Assembly: GCA_016707285.1 (NCBI GenBank)
Contig: JADJIA010000003.1
Coordinates: 1 to 64,000, forward strand
DNA length: 64,000 nucleotides
Direction: 5' to 3'
From: Ignavibacteriales bacterium
GTDB lineage: Bacteria; Bacteroidota; Ignavibacteria; Ignavibacteriales; Ignavibacteriaceae
Shown here: in pieces, positions 25,753-33,991 of the stretch
Position numbering within the stretch: the first letter of the stretch is position 1
Layout: each line of letters starts with the position of its first letter
Position numbers and translations under genes: made by a program
The notes under the pieces: generated by a model
The model's input: only the letters and a program-made list of their open reading frames with translations
What the model was told of the DNA's origin: nothing
The model's database searches: none

Positions 25753-27237
25753 ATGGACAAGAAAAAAACAGTAATTATTGGTTCCGGATTAGGTGGGCTG
25801 TCAGCAGCTCTGAGACTCTCATCGAAGGGTCACAAGGTCACGATTTTAGAAAAATTCAATAAAGCAGGTGGCAGACTCAACCAGCTAAAGATGGATGGTT
25901 TCACATTTGATGTTGGTCCCTCTTTTATGAGTATGACTTACGAGCTTGATGAATTATTCACTTCGTGTGGCATCAAAAATCCCGTTACGATGCAGGAACT
26001 TGATCCGCTCTATACTGTTTATTTTGAAGGAAATCCAAAACCTTACAGGATATTCAAAGACCTGCAAAAGCTTGAAAAAGAATTTGAGGGGCTTGAGCCA
26101 AATCTGGCAAAAAAAGCTGACAAATATCTAAAACGCGCGGGTGAATTTTTTCATGATACCGAGGGGAAGGTTGTTAAATCAAATTTTAACAACAAGTTTG
26201 AGTATCTGTTGAAACTGACCGGGGTTCCGATGAAACATCTTCCATATCTTTTTAAGACCATGTGGAGTGAGGTCGAAAAAACATTTGAATCGGAAGAAGT
26301 TCGTGTAATCTTTTCATTGGTTGCTTTTTTTCTGGGATCAACCCCATTTCAGACACCTTCTGTCTATTCACTGTTAAACTACACAGAAATGAGACACAAC
26401 GGTTATTGGAAAGTAAAGGGAGGAATGTATCGTTTGGTGGATGAACTTCTAAAACTTCTTGAAGAAAGAGGAGTTGAGATTGTTTACAACACCGAGATAG
26501 TTGGTTTTGAAGAAAATAATGGCAAACTCGAAAGTCTGGTGGATCAAAACGGCAAAAAGTGGAACGCAGATATTTTTATCTCAAACGCTGATGCAGCATC
26601 TTTCAGAGGAAGAGTGTTAAACCGAAATAAATTCAGAGATGAAAAACTTGACAAAATGCACTGGACACTTGCACCTTTCACTATCTATCTTGGGGTAAAG
26701 GGGCAGATTCCAAATCTTGAACATCATAACTATTTTCTGGGAAGCAACTTTAGAGGATACGCTGATACTATTTTTACATCTTCGATATCGCCTCAGAAAC
26801 CATATTATTATGTGAATGTTTCGTCAAAATCTTTCCCTGAGTGTGCACCTGAGGGATGTGAAAATATCTTTATACTTTGTCCAGTTCCCGACCTTAGATA
26901 TAAGGCAAACTGGGATGACCGGGAAGAACTGGCACAAAATATTATTGATGATCTCTCTGAAAGAGTGGGTTATGACATATCAGGTAATATCATGACCAAA
27001 AAAATAATGGACCCAATTGAGTGGGAAGGGGCTTTTAACCTCTACAAAGGTTCGGGGTTGGGGCTTGCACACGATATGGATCAGGTTGGTGCATTCCGAC
27101 CAAAAAACAAAGACGAAAAATATGGTAACCTCTATTATGTAGGTGCCTCAACCACTCCCGGTACAGGATTACCGATGGTAGTGATCAGTTCAAAACTTGT
27201 AATGGAAAGACTGGAGGAAGACTATGGAATTTTATGA
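25753..27237 (+). CDS. crtI: Phytoene desaturase
   Basis: A 494-residue CrtI-type desaturase converting phytoene stepwise to lycopene, membrane-associated and FAD-dependent. N-terminal FAD motif VIIGSGLGGLSAALRL, the EKFNKAGGRLNQ loop and DVGPSFMSM follow the family. The LEHHNYFLG and NIFILCPVP segments are CrtI-like, and the C-terminal YYVGASTTPGTGLPMVVISS is the signature closing motif. Its end overlaps the crtB start by 14 bases, indicating translational coupling. The choice of crtI rather than crtD for this copy rests on the HHNYF segment and on its pairing with crtB. Confidence 0.85.
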   Translation: MDKKKTVIIGSGLGGLSAALRLSSKGHKVTILEKFNKAGGRLNQLKMDGFTFDVGPSFMSMTYELDELFTSCGIKNPVTMQELDPLYTVYFEGNPKPYRIFKDLQKLEKEFEGLEPNLAKKADKYLKRAGEFFHDTEGKVVKSNFNNKFEYLLKLTGVPMKHLPYLFKTMWSEVEKTFESEEVRVIFSLVAFFLGSTPFQTPSVYSLLNYTEMRHNGYWKVKGGMYRLVDELLKLLEERGVEIVYNTEIVGFEENNGKLESLVDQNGKKWNADIFISNADAASFRGRVLNRNKFRDEKLDKMHWTLAPFTIYLGVKGQIPNLEHHNYFLGSNFRGYADTIFTSSISPQKPYYYVNVSSKSFPECAPEGCENIFILCPVPDLRYKANWDDREELAQNIIDDLSERVGYDISGNIMTKKIMDPIEWEGAFNLYKGSGLGLAHDMDQVGAFRPKNKDEKYGNLYYVGASTTPGTGLPMVVISSKLVMERLEEDYGIL

Positions 27238-28063
27238 TAACATCTGTTCCCGTACTTCAAGCCTTTTCACAAAAGCCTATTCCACCTCATTCAGTTTGGG
27301 AATAAAAGCTTTTGAGAAACGCTTCCAAAGCCCTATCTATTCCATTTATGGATATGTAAGGCTCGCTGATGAAATTGTTGATACCTTTCACGGTCACGAC
27401 AAAGCCATACTTCTTAGAGAATTTCGGGAAGAGACAGAGAAAGCGATTCAGAGGGGCATCTCCACAAACCCGATTATTCACGCTTTTCAGGAGGTTGTGA
27501 ATGAGTATAATGTTGACAAGGAATTTATTGATGCATTTCTTGACAGCATGGAGATGGACCTGCACAACAGTTACTATGAAGAGAAAAAATATGATGAATA
27601 TATCTATGGTTCTGCGGAAGTAGTTGGATTAATGTGTCTCAGGGTTTTTTGCGAGAAGGACGAAGAATTGTTTAATTCGCTCAGAGAACCCGCAAGGGCA
27701 CTTGGTTCTGCTTTTCAAAAAGTTAACTTTTTGCGTGACATCAAATCTGACATCGACGAAAGAGGAAGGATATATCTTCCAAATGTTGATACTGAACATG
27801 GCATTGACGATCACAGTAAAAAACTTCTCGAAGATACTATTAGGGAAGAATTTGTTGCAGCTCTTGAAGGGATAAAGAAACTTCCTCCCGGAGTAAGACT
27901 TGGTGTTTATTCGGCATATCTTTATTATATTAAACTCTTCGAAAAAATCTGTTCAAACAAGGTGAATGCCTTGTTAAAAAAGAGAATCAGAGTGCCAAAT
28001 CCTGTGAAGTTTATGTTGTTAACCAAATCAATAATTGAAGTAAAGGTATTAAAAACTTGTTGA
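27224..28063 (+). CDS. crtB: Phytoene synthase
   Basis: A 279-residue isoprenoid synthase that condenses two geranylgeranyl-PP into phytoene. The two aspartate-rich Mg-diphosphate motifs are visible: RLADEIVDTFHG near residue 48 and NFLRDIKSDIDERGRIYLP near 167-183. The N-terminal TKAYSTSFSLGIK substrate flap matches bacterial CrtB. It overlaps crtI upstream, and its stop codon lies within the proposed start of the next small gene. No geranylgeranyl-PP synthase (crtE) lies in this window. Confidence 0.93.
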   Translation: MEFYDNICSRTSSLFTKAYSTSFSLGIKAFEKRFQSPIYSIYGYVRLADEIVDTFHGHDKAILLREFREETEKAIQRGISTNPIIHAFQEVVNEYNVDKEFIDAFLDSMEMDLHNSYYEEKKYDEYIYGSAEVVGLMCLRVFCEKDEELFNSLREPARALGSAFQKVNFLRDIKSDIDERGRIYLPNVDTEHGIDDHSKKLLEDTIREEFVAALEGIKKLPPGVRLGVYSAYLYYIKLFEKICSNKVNALLKKRIRVPNPVKFMLLTKSIIEVKVLKTC

Positions 28064-28623
28064 TTAAATTTTCATTTTTAACATTTGTTCTCCTTCTTGT
28101 GGGGAGTTCAGCCGGCGTAAACATTAAGGCATCAGACATTGATGAAAAGACAAAAGAGTATATCAGGACCACTTTTTATGCAGGCGTGGAAGATGAATCC
28201 AAAGCTGAGGAGCTGAAAAATTACATCGATAAAAAATTTGGCAAAAAGCTTAAATCGATGTCACCTTTTGTTTTGGCTTATCTTGGTGGGGCTGAAACTT
28301 TACTCGCAAAACATGCAATTAATCCCTTTACAAAACTTGATCTTCTTAATTCAGGACTCGATAAAATCGCCTTTGCGATTAAAAAACAACCAAATTCACT
28401 TGAGATTCGTTTTATGCGGTTTTCAATTCTCCACTTTATTCCTGCAATTTTGGGACATTCAAAAGAAAGAGATGAAGACCTCGAGGTAATTTATGGACTT
28501 CTGTTAAAGAAAGATTATTCAGAGTTGGATAAAAAGACTCAAACAGGTCTGGTGAAGTTTCTTCTTGAGTCTGAAAGACTCGATAAAAACAAAAGTGCCA
28601 AGCTCCGCACTCTGCTTAAGTAA
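28057..28623 (+). CDS. Unknown secreted protein inside carotenoid operon
   Basis: A 188-residue protein starting at one of two adjacent TTG codons that overlap the crtB stop, which implies translational coupling. The first about 25 residues (LIKFSFLTFVLLLVGSSAGVNIKA) look like a signal peptide, followed by a helical, lysine-rich domain (YIDKKFGKKLKSMSPFVLAYLGGAETLLAKHAINPF). No enzyme motif is recognised. Its fixed place between crtB and the cyclase suggests an accessory role, perhaps in pigment assembly or export, but this is inference only. Confidence 0.6.
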   Translation: MLIKFSFLTFVLLLVGSSAGVNIKASDIDEKTKEYIRTTFYAGVEDESKAEELKNYIDKKFGKKLKSMSPFVLAYLGGAETLLAKHAINPFTKLDLLNSGLDKIAFAIKKQPNSLEIRFMRFSILHFIPAILGHSKERDEDLEVIYGLLLKKDYSELDKKTQTGLVKFLLESERLDKNKSAKLRTLLK

Positions 28624-28634
28624 CCGGTATTTTT

Positions 28635-29303
28635 ATGAGCAGATATCTGCTGATCAATCTTTTAACGGTACTCTTCCCCGTCATTCTCTCGTTTGAAAAG
28701 AAAATTTCCTTTTACAAAAAGTTTAAGTATTTACTCTTTTCGATATTAACTGTAAGTCCCTTTTATTTAGTGTGGGATGCAGTGGCAACCTCCCGGGGCG
28801 ACTGGGGATTTTCACCCGAATATCTTATCGGAATTTATATTTTTGGATTACCTCTTGAAGAGGTTCTATTTTTTGTCACGGTTCCCTACTCCTGCATTTT
28901 TATTTATGAAACTGTAAAACTTTACATCCCCGAGAGAAAACTTCCTTTCGACAAAAATTACTATTATCTGGCAGGTGCTATTTTAATTGCTGTTGCAGGA
29001 TTTTTCAGTTCACAGTATTACACTTCGACAGTAATGGTATTCTCGGCGATTTTTCTTTTTCTTGCAGCCACATTTAAGCCTGCAATTTTGGCTTCGCGAG
29101 TTTATTGGATTTCAATTGGTATAACTTTCGTTCCCTTTCTTGTGGTAAATTATTTTTTAACAGCACCCCCAATAGTGTGGTATTCACCGGAAGCAATCTG
29201 GGGGGCGAGATTCATTACGATTCCTCTTGAAGATTTTTTCTATTCATTTTCAATGATTTCCTTCTGGTTCTTTTTTTATCTGCTTTATAAACGAGACATT
29301 TGA
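28635..29303 (+). CDS. crtYcd: Lycopene cyclase, fused CrtYc-CrtYd type
   Basis: A 222-residue membrane protein with about six or seven transmembrane helices. It contains both halves of the heterodimeric-type cyclase: WDAVATSRGDWGFSPEYL with GLPLEEVLFF (first half) and IVWYSPEAIWGARF with TIPLEDFFYSF (second half). The PxE(E/D) motifs of both halves are intact. Such enzymes close beta-rings on lycopene-type substrates; the CruF/CrtD partners here suggest only one end is cyclised. Its stop overlaps the next start (TGATG). Confidence 0.88.
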   Translation: MSRYLLINLLTVLFPVILSFEKKISFYKKFKYLLFSILTVSPFYLVWDAVATSRGDWGFSPEYLIGIYIFGLPLEEVLFFVTVPYSCIFIYETVKLYIPERKLPFDKNYYYLAGAILIAVAGFFSSQYYTSTVMVFSAIFLFLAATFKPAILASRVYWISIGITFVPFLVVNYFLTAPPIVWYSPEAIWGARFITIPLEDFFYSFSMISFWFFFYLLYKRDI

Positions 29304-30826
29304 TGAAAAAAGTTGTCGTGATTGGTGCCGGTCTCGGAGGTCTATCTGCAGCTATCAGGCTTGCCAAAAAGGGATTTTCTGTCACCATAGTTGAGCAAAA
29401 TAACAAAACAGGTGGCAAGGCAAATGAGATCAATGAAGAGGGATTCAGGTTCGATACAGGCCCGTCATTACTCACGATGCCTTTTGTAATTGAAGAACTT
29501 TTTACAGAGGCGGGATTTGAGATCGGTGAGTACCTCGATTTTGTTCAGCCTGAAGTACTGTGCAGATATTTTTATCCTTCGGGCAAGGAGGTGGATGCAT
29601 GGTCAGACCTCGATAAATTTGTGAATGAACTTTCTTTAAAGTTTGATGAACCTCGTGGAGTAATACAAAGCTACTTTGATTATTCAAAAAAAATATACGA
29701 CCTGACGGCTGAACTTTTCCTTTTTAAAAGTTTCAGAGAATACTCCACATTTTTGAACAAAAAAGCACTTAAAACACTCCTCAATCTTCCCAAAATTGAC
29801 AGTTTCAGAACGATGCATCAGGCAAATGCCTCATTCTTTAAACACCCTGAGTTAATTCAACTCTTTGACAGATACGCCACCTATAACGGTTCCGATCCCT
29901 ATAAAGCTCCTGCAACTCTGAACATCATCCAGCATGTTGAATATGGAATTGGCGGGTTTACATTAAAAGGCGGTATTTACTCACTTAGCAGAGCCATGAC
30001 TGATGTGGCACTAAAACTTGGTGTGGAAATATTGGCCAATCATCCTGTTGACGAGATAGTTCTTGCTTGTAACAAGGTTCACGGGGTGTGCTGCAGGGGA
30101 AAAGTGATCGATGATCCAAACAAAGTTATCGGAGTCCGGTGTGGTGAAAAGTTGATTGATGCTGATATAGTTGTATCAAATTCTGATGTTACAAACACTT
30201 ACAGGAAGTTGTTAAACGACTCGCAGGTGACGCCCGCCAGAAAATATTACAAAACGGAGCCATCATCTTCTGCACTCGTTTTTTATTGGGGTGTGCAGGG
30301 GGAATATCCTCAATTAAAAATGCATAATGTCATCTTTTCAGAAGACTATAAAAAAGAGTTTACTGAGATTTTTGATGATGGGAAAGTACCCAACGACCCG
30401 ACAATCTATATCTATATTTCCTCCAAGTATAATCCAACTGATGCCGTTGAATGTGGTGAAAACTGGTTTGTGATGATCAATATGCCTCCGGGGAAAGAGA
30501 AGACAGAACTTGACATAGAGTCTGTCAAACAGAAGATTATCGAAAAAGTAAAAAAAACGCTTAATATTGACCTCAATAAAAAGATTATTTTTGAAAAAAT
30601 CTTAACCCCTCAAATGATCGAAGAAAAAACATCATCAGTTTTTGGCAGTTTATATGGAATCTCCTCAAATAATCGTTTTGCGGCATTTTTGAGGCAGGAT
30701 AACAGATCAAAAGAATATAACGGACTCTATTTTTGTGGTGGCAGTGCACATCCAGGGGGAGGAATTCCCCTCGTCATTCTCTCCGGTAAAATAGCCTCCG
30801 ACCTGATATCGAAATATGGTGTATAG
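29303..30826 (+). CDS. crtD: Carotenoid 3,4-desaturase-like CrtI paralogue (CrtD-like)
   Basis: A 507-residue CrtI-family flavoprotein (VVVIGAGLGGLSAAIRL, EQNNKTGGKANE, DTGPSLLTMPF, C-terminal LYFCGGSAHPGGGIPLVILSG). The middle segment MHNVIFSEDYKKEF followed by IYIYISSKYNPTDAVECGENWF matches CrtD-type 1-hydroxycarotenoid 3,4-desaturases of Bacteroidota better than CrtI. It would act after the CruF-type hydratase on the open end of the molecule. A TTG one codon earlier is possible, but the ATG at 29303, overlapping the cyclase stop, is preferred. Confidence 0.78.
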   Translation: MKKVVVIGAGLGGLSAAIRLAKKGFSVTIVEQNNKTGGKANEINEEGFRFDTGPSLLTMPFVIEELFTEAGFEIGEYLDFVQPEVLCRYFYPSGKEVDAWSDLDKFVNELSLKFDEPRGVIQSYFDYSKKIYDLTAELFLFKSFREYSTFLNKKALKTLLNLPKIDSFRTMHQANASFFKHPELIQLFDRYATYNGSDPYKAPATLNIIQHVEYGIGGFTLKGGIYSLSRAMTDVALKLGVEILANHPVDEIVLACNKVHGVCCRGKVIDDPNKVIGVRCGEKLIDADIVVSNSDVTNTYRKLLNDSQVTPARKYYKTEPSSSALVFYWGVQGEYPQLKMHNVIFSEDYKKEFTEIFDDGKVPNDPTIYIYISSKYNPTDAVECGENWFVMINMPPGKEKTELDIESVKQKIIEKVKKTLNIDLNKKIIFEKILTPQMIEEKTSSVFGSLYGISSNNRFAAFLRQDNRSKEYNGLYFCGGSAHPGGGIPLVILSGKIASDLISKYGV

Positions 30827-30847
30827 CAGTTTTATGGAGTTTTTCGA

Positions 30848-31507
30848 GTGATAAAAGCCAACCCCAACCCATGGTTTAACAGGTTGTTCACCGCCTATCT
30901 TGAAAGGTTGATGCGAAAATCTTTCTCCGGATTTCATATTGTAAATAATTTCCCCATTTTGCCTGAGAATAAAGCGGTTTTATTTACTCCCAACCATTTT
31001 TCATGGTGGGATGGGTTTTTGATCCAAAAGATTCAGAGGGAGTTTCTTCCAAAAAAGAATTTTTTTATTTTGATGCTCGTTAAACAGTTAAAAGTTTATC
31101 GTTTTTTTAACTGGATGGGGGCATACGGTGTTGAACAGGAGAGTATTTCAAGTGTTATGCAAACAGTGAAATACACCCGTGAACTACTTTCATCCCCTGA
31201 AAACCTGGTGATTATTTATCCTCAGGGAGAGATTCAGCCTTATGGCATTGATAAAGTGGTGTTACAAAAAGGGATTACCAAATTTGCAGGGGGTGAGGCT
31301 TCTAATTCCGTTGTTATACCCATTGCTTTCAAAATTCAATTTGATGAGGACAAAAAACCGGCTGTATATTGTTCCTTTGGCGAAGTGCTTGAGGCAAAAG
31401 AAGTATCCGGTGACTTCTCGCTGTATGAGTCTGCTTTTTTGGCGAATCTTGAAGAATTGGAGCAGAGGTCGCTCAAGAGAGAATCAGTCAGGGATTTATT
31501 TAAGTGA
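30848..31507 (+). CDS. PlsC-like acyltransferase, possibly acting on carotenoid glycoside
   Basis: A 219-residue membrane-associated acyltransferase of the 1-acylglycerol-3-phosphate family. It has the catalytic NHxxxxD motif in FTPNHFSWWDGF, and the third motif FPQGE-like segment appears as IIYPQGEIQP. It starts at GTG 22 bases after the CrtD-like gene and overlaps the glycosyltransferase gene by four bases. In green sulfur bacteria an acyltransferase (CruD) esterifies carotenoid glycosides; by position this enzyme could do the same, but phospholipid acylation cannot be excluded. Confidence 0.78.
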   Translation: MIKANPNPWFNRLFTAYLERLMRKSFSGFHIVNNFPILPENKAVLFTPNHFSWWDGFLIQKIQREFLPKKNFFILMLVKQLKVYRFFNWMGAYGVEQESISSVMQTVKYTRELLSSPENLVIIYPQGEIQPYGIDKVVLQKGITKFAGGEASNSVVIPIAFKIQFDEDKKPAVYCSFGEVLEAKEVSGDFSLYESAFLANLEELEQRSLKRESVRDLFK

Positions 31508-32616
31508 ACTTTGAATTGATTCCGGTTGTCATCATAACCATTGCGGCATTAGTTACATTTTTAGTAACTCTCTACAATTTTTTTTATGCCCCAATTGTTG
31601 GCAGGGGAGCCTTCCTTCAAGAGGCGGAACCCCTGTCAAAAGTCTCAATTTTGATTCCCGCCCGAAACGAAGAAAACAACATCGGGAATTGTCTCGAAAG
31701 TTGTCTCAACCAGGATTATACAAATCTTGAGATCATAGTTCTTGATGATCATTCAGAAGATCGTACTGCCGAAGTGGTGATGGCAAAAACTTTGGTTGAT
31801 CCAAGGGTCAGACTTCTCAAAGGGAAAGAGTTGCCACCCGGGTGGCTCGGTAAAAATTGGGCTTGCCATCAGATGGGGGGTATCGCCACGGGTGAATATC
31901 TGCTTTTTATTGATGCTGATGTCACTTTGGGAAAAGGGGCAGTATCAAGAGTTGTTTCTACTGTTAAATCGAATAAAATCGGGATGTTTTCCGTTTTTCC
32001 AACACAGATATTGAGTGGTACGGGTGCAACGATAGTTATTCCGGTAATGAACTGGCTCCTGTTAAATTTTCTCCCGCTAAGACAGGTGTTTCAATCAGAT
32101 TCTCCAAAGTTTGTGGCAGCAAACGGGCAATTTATCCTCTTTTCCAAGGAGACATATCAAAAGACCGGGGGTCATGCCACTGTGAAAGGGATGGTGGTTG
32201 AGGATATGGAACTTGCTCGAAATGTGAAACGATCCGGAATAAAGTTAATGACCGCACTTGGTGGAAATCTGATCAAGTGTAAAATGTATTCCGGTTTTGA
32301 GGAATCGATAAAAGGTTTTACGAAGAATTTTTATCCGGGGTTTGGTATTTCAGGAATAACATTTATCATAATGATCAGTTTGTTTCTTGTGATTTATCTC
32401 CTTCCATTTATCCTGGTCCTTTTTAGTTTATTGTGGCTTCCCGCAGTGATTTTGGTTCTGCTTTCCAGGGTTTTGATCTCCTTAATCAGTGAATCCAACA
32501 TCCTGGTGGAAATTATAGCCCACCCTGTTCAGATGGTAATTATGTATATTACAGGGTTAAAATCCGTTTATTTAGCGAAAACAGGCAGACTGGAATGGAA
32601 AGGCAGAACTTTATAG
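31504..32616 (+). CDS. Family 2 glycosyltransferase, CruG-like
   Basis: A 370-residue GT2 enzyme with an N-terminal membrane helix, the nucleotide-sugar fold (KVSILIPARNEENNIGNCLESC, DDHSEDRT, LFIDADVTL) and a C-terminal region of two or three transmembrane helices. It starts at a GTG overlapping the acyltransferase stop, and its end overlaps the CruF-like gene by 22 bases. In cyanobacteria cruF and cruG are neighbours, and CruG glycosylates the 2'-hydroxyl of myxol. Here the same pairing suggests glycosylation of the hydroxylated carotenoid end. The sugar donor cannot be read from sequence. Confidence 0.8.
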   Translation: MNFELIPVVIITIAALVTFLVTLYNFFYAPIVGRGAFLQEAEPLSKVSILIPARNEENNIGNCLESCLNQDYTNLEIIVLDDHSEDRTAEVVMAKTLVDPRVRLLKGKELPPGWLGKNWACHQMGGIATGEYLLFIDADVTLGKGAVSRVVSTVKSNKIGMFSVFPTQILSGTGATIVIPVMNWLLLNFLPLRQVFQSDSPKFVAANGQFILFSKETYQKTGGHATVKGMVVEDMELARNVKRSGIKLMTALGGNLIKCKMYSGFEESIKGFTKNFYPGFGISGITFIIMISLFLVIYLLPFILVLFSLLWLPAVILVLLSRVLISLISESNILVEIIAHPVQMVIMYITGLKSVYLAKTGRLEWKGRTL

Positions 32617-33245
32617 AGAGATATGGAGCAGTTCTACTGCTTGCCATAATCTATTCTGTAGGAATACTCGGACATTCATTGGAAAATTTCCTTCCATTAA
32701 TGAAGGATTTAACCCCATTTGTATTGTTACTTTCAATTGTTATGGTTTTATGGTTCACCCGTAGTGACTGGAACAGGAAAGTAATAATTTGGGCTGTATC
32801 TACCTTTGTGGTTACCTTCACTCTTGAAGCTGTTGGTGTGGCAACTGGTGTGATATTTGGGAAATACACATATGGACCAACACTGGGTCCCGGACTTTTT
32901 AATGTCCCAATCATTATCGGAATTAACTGGGTAATTATTATTTATGCCATTGTTTCAATTTTAACAAAGGTAACTGACAACCTTTTTGCTTTTGTTTTTC
33001 TAACAGGTAGCGCCACAGTCGCGTTTGATTTTGTGATGGAACCGATAGCGATGCATCTGAATTATTGGAATTGGGATTACGGCATCATCCCGTTACAAAA
33101 CTATGTTTCATGGTTTATAATTTCCTCACTTGCCGCACTTGTTTATTTCTTTTTAAAACAGAAACCACAAAAAGATCTGCCAATTTATCTTGTAATTATT
33201 CAATTGGTATTTTTCCTTCTGCTGGATATAATTCTGGTGCGATAG
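32595..33245 (+). CDS. cruF: Carotenoid 1',2'-hydratase-like membrane protein (CruF family)
   Basis: A 216-residue protein with about seven membrane helices belonging to the Caroten_synth (formerly DUF422) family. Recognisable segments are EAVGVATGVIFGKYTYGPTLGP, GINWVIIIYA and DFVMEPIAMHLNYWNW. Relatives add water across the 1',2' double bond of acyclic carotenoid ends (CruF; bisanhydrobacterioruberin hydratase). Product: a tertiary 1'-hydroxyl suitable for glycosylation or further desaturation. It overlaps the GT2 gene and ends right before crtW (gap zero). Confidence 0.85.
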   Translation: MERQNFIERYGAVLLLAIIYSVGILGHSLENFLPLMKDLTPFVLLLSIVMVLWFTRSDWNRKVIIWAVSTFVVTFTLEAVGVATGVIFGKYTYGPTLGPGLFNVPIIIGINWVIIIYAIVSILTKVTDNLFAFVFLTGSATVAFDFVMEPIAMHLNYWNWDYGIIPLQNYVSWFIISSLAALVYFFLKQKPQKDLPIYLVIIQLVFFLLLDIILVR

Positions 33246-33965
33246 ATGGAAATTAAAGGTATCCTGATTGCATCAACTGTGATTTTTCTCTGGGCGATGC
33301 ATCTTTTCTATATTCTTTCTTTTGTGAATCCCGATCCCTTTTCCCCTCTATTTTATCTTCATATACTGATTCAGGCTTACTTATATACCGGATTATTTAT
33401 AACGGGACATGATGCAATGCATGGCACGGTGAGCAAAAATAAATTGACTAACAAGATATTTGGATATACTTCCACTTTCCTTTTTGCGGGGATGTCTTAT
33501 AACAGGTTGATACAACACCATTTTGACCATCACCGGTATCCGGGAACGGAAAAAGACCCCGATTTTAATGTCAAAACTCAGAATTTTTGGTTGTGGTGGT
33601 TAACTTTTATGAAAAGATATACCACTATTGGACAGGTTGTAGTGATGGCGGTTGGTTATAATGTTTTAAAGATTTGGTTCAGTGAGACAAGTATAATCGT
33701 TTTTTGGGTGGTTCCGGCTTTTATGGGGACACTGCAATTATTCTTTTTTGGAACATATCTCCCCCACAAATATCCTCATACTGAGGAGATGAAACCTCAC
33801 AATGCGCGTTCGCAAGTGAAAAACCACCTGCGTGCAATGCTTAGTTGTTATTTCTTTGGCTATCACTATGAACATCACAGTTATCCGGCAATTCCCTGGT
33901 GGAATCTCTACAAGATCAGAGAAAAAGGATTAACAAAAGAAGAGGTAATGCAACACAGGCACTAA
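33246..33965 (+). CDS. crtW: Beta-carotene ketolase
   Basis: A 239-residue membrane di-iron oxygenase that puts a 4-keto group on a beta-ring. All histidine clusters are in place: HDAMH (55-59), HHFDHH (91-96) and HYEHH (207-211). CrtW-type context is also present: GTYLPHKYP and the YEHHSYPAIPWWNL end. The aspartate-rich stretch TEKDPDFNV also matches. It is the last gene of the carotenoid operon and is followed by a convergent aldo/keto reductase. No crtZ 3-hydroxylase is present in the window. Confidence 0.92.
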   Translation: MEIKGILIASTVIFLWAMHLFYILSFVNPDPFSPLFYLHILIQAYLYTGLFITGHDAMHGTVSKNKLTNKIFGYTSTFLFAGMSYNRLIQHHFDHHRYPGTEKDPDFNVKTQNFWLWWLTFMKRYTTIGQVVVMAVGYNVLKIWFSETSIIVFWVVPAFMGTLQLFFFGTYLPHKYPHTEEMKPHNARSQVKNHLRAMLSCYFFGYHYEHHSYPAIPWWNLYKIREKGLTKEEVMQHRH

Positions 33966-33991
33966 CCTGTGAGATCTGATTTCTCCTCTGC

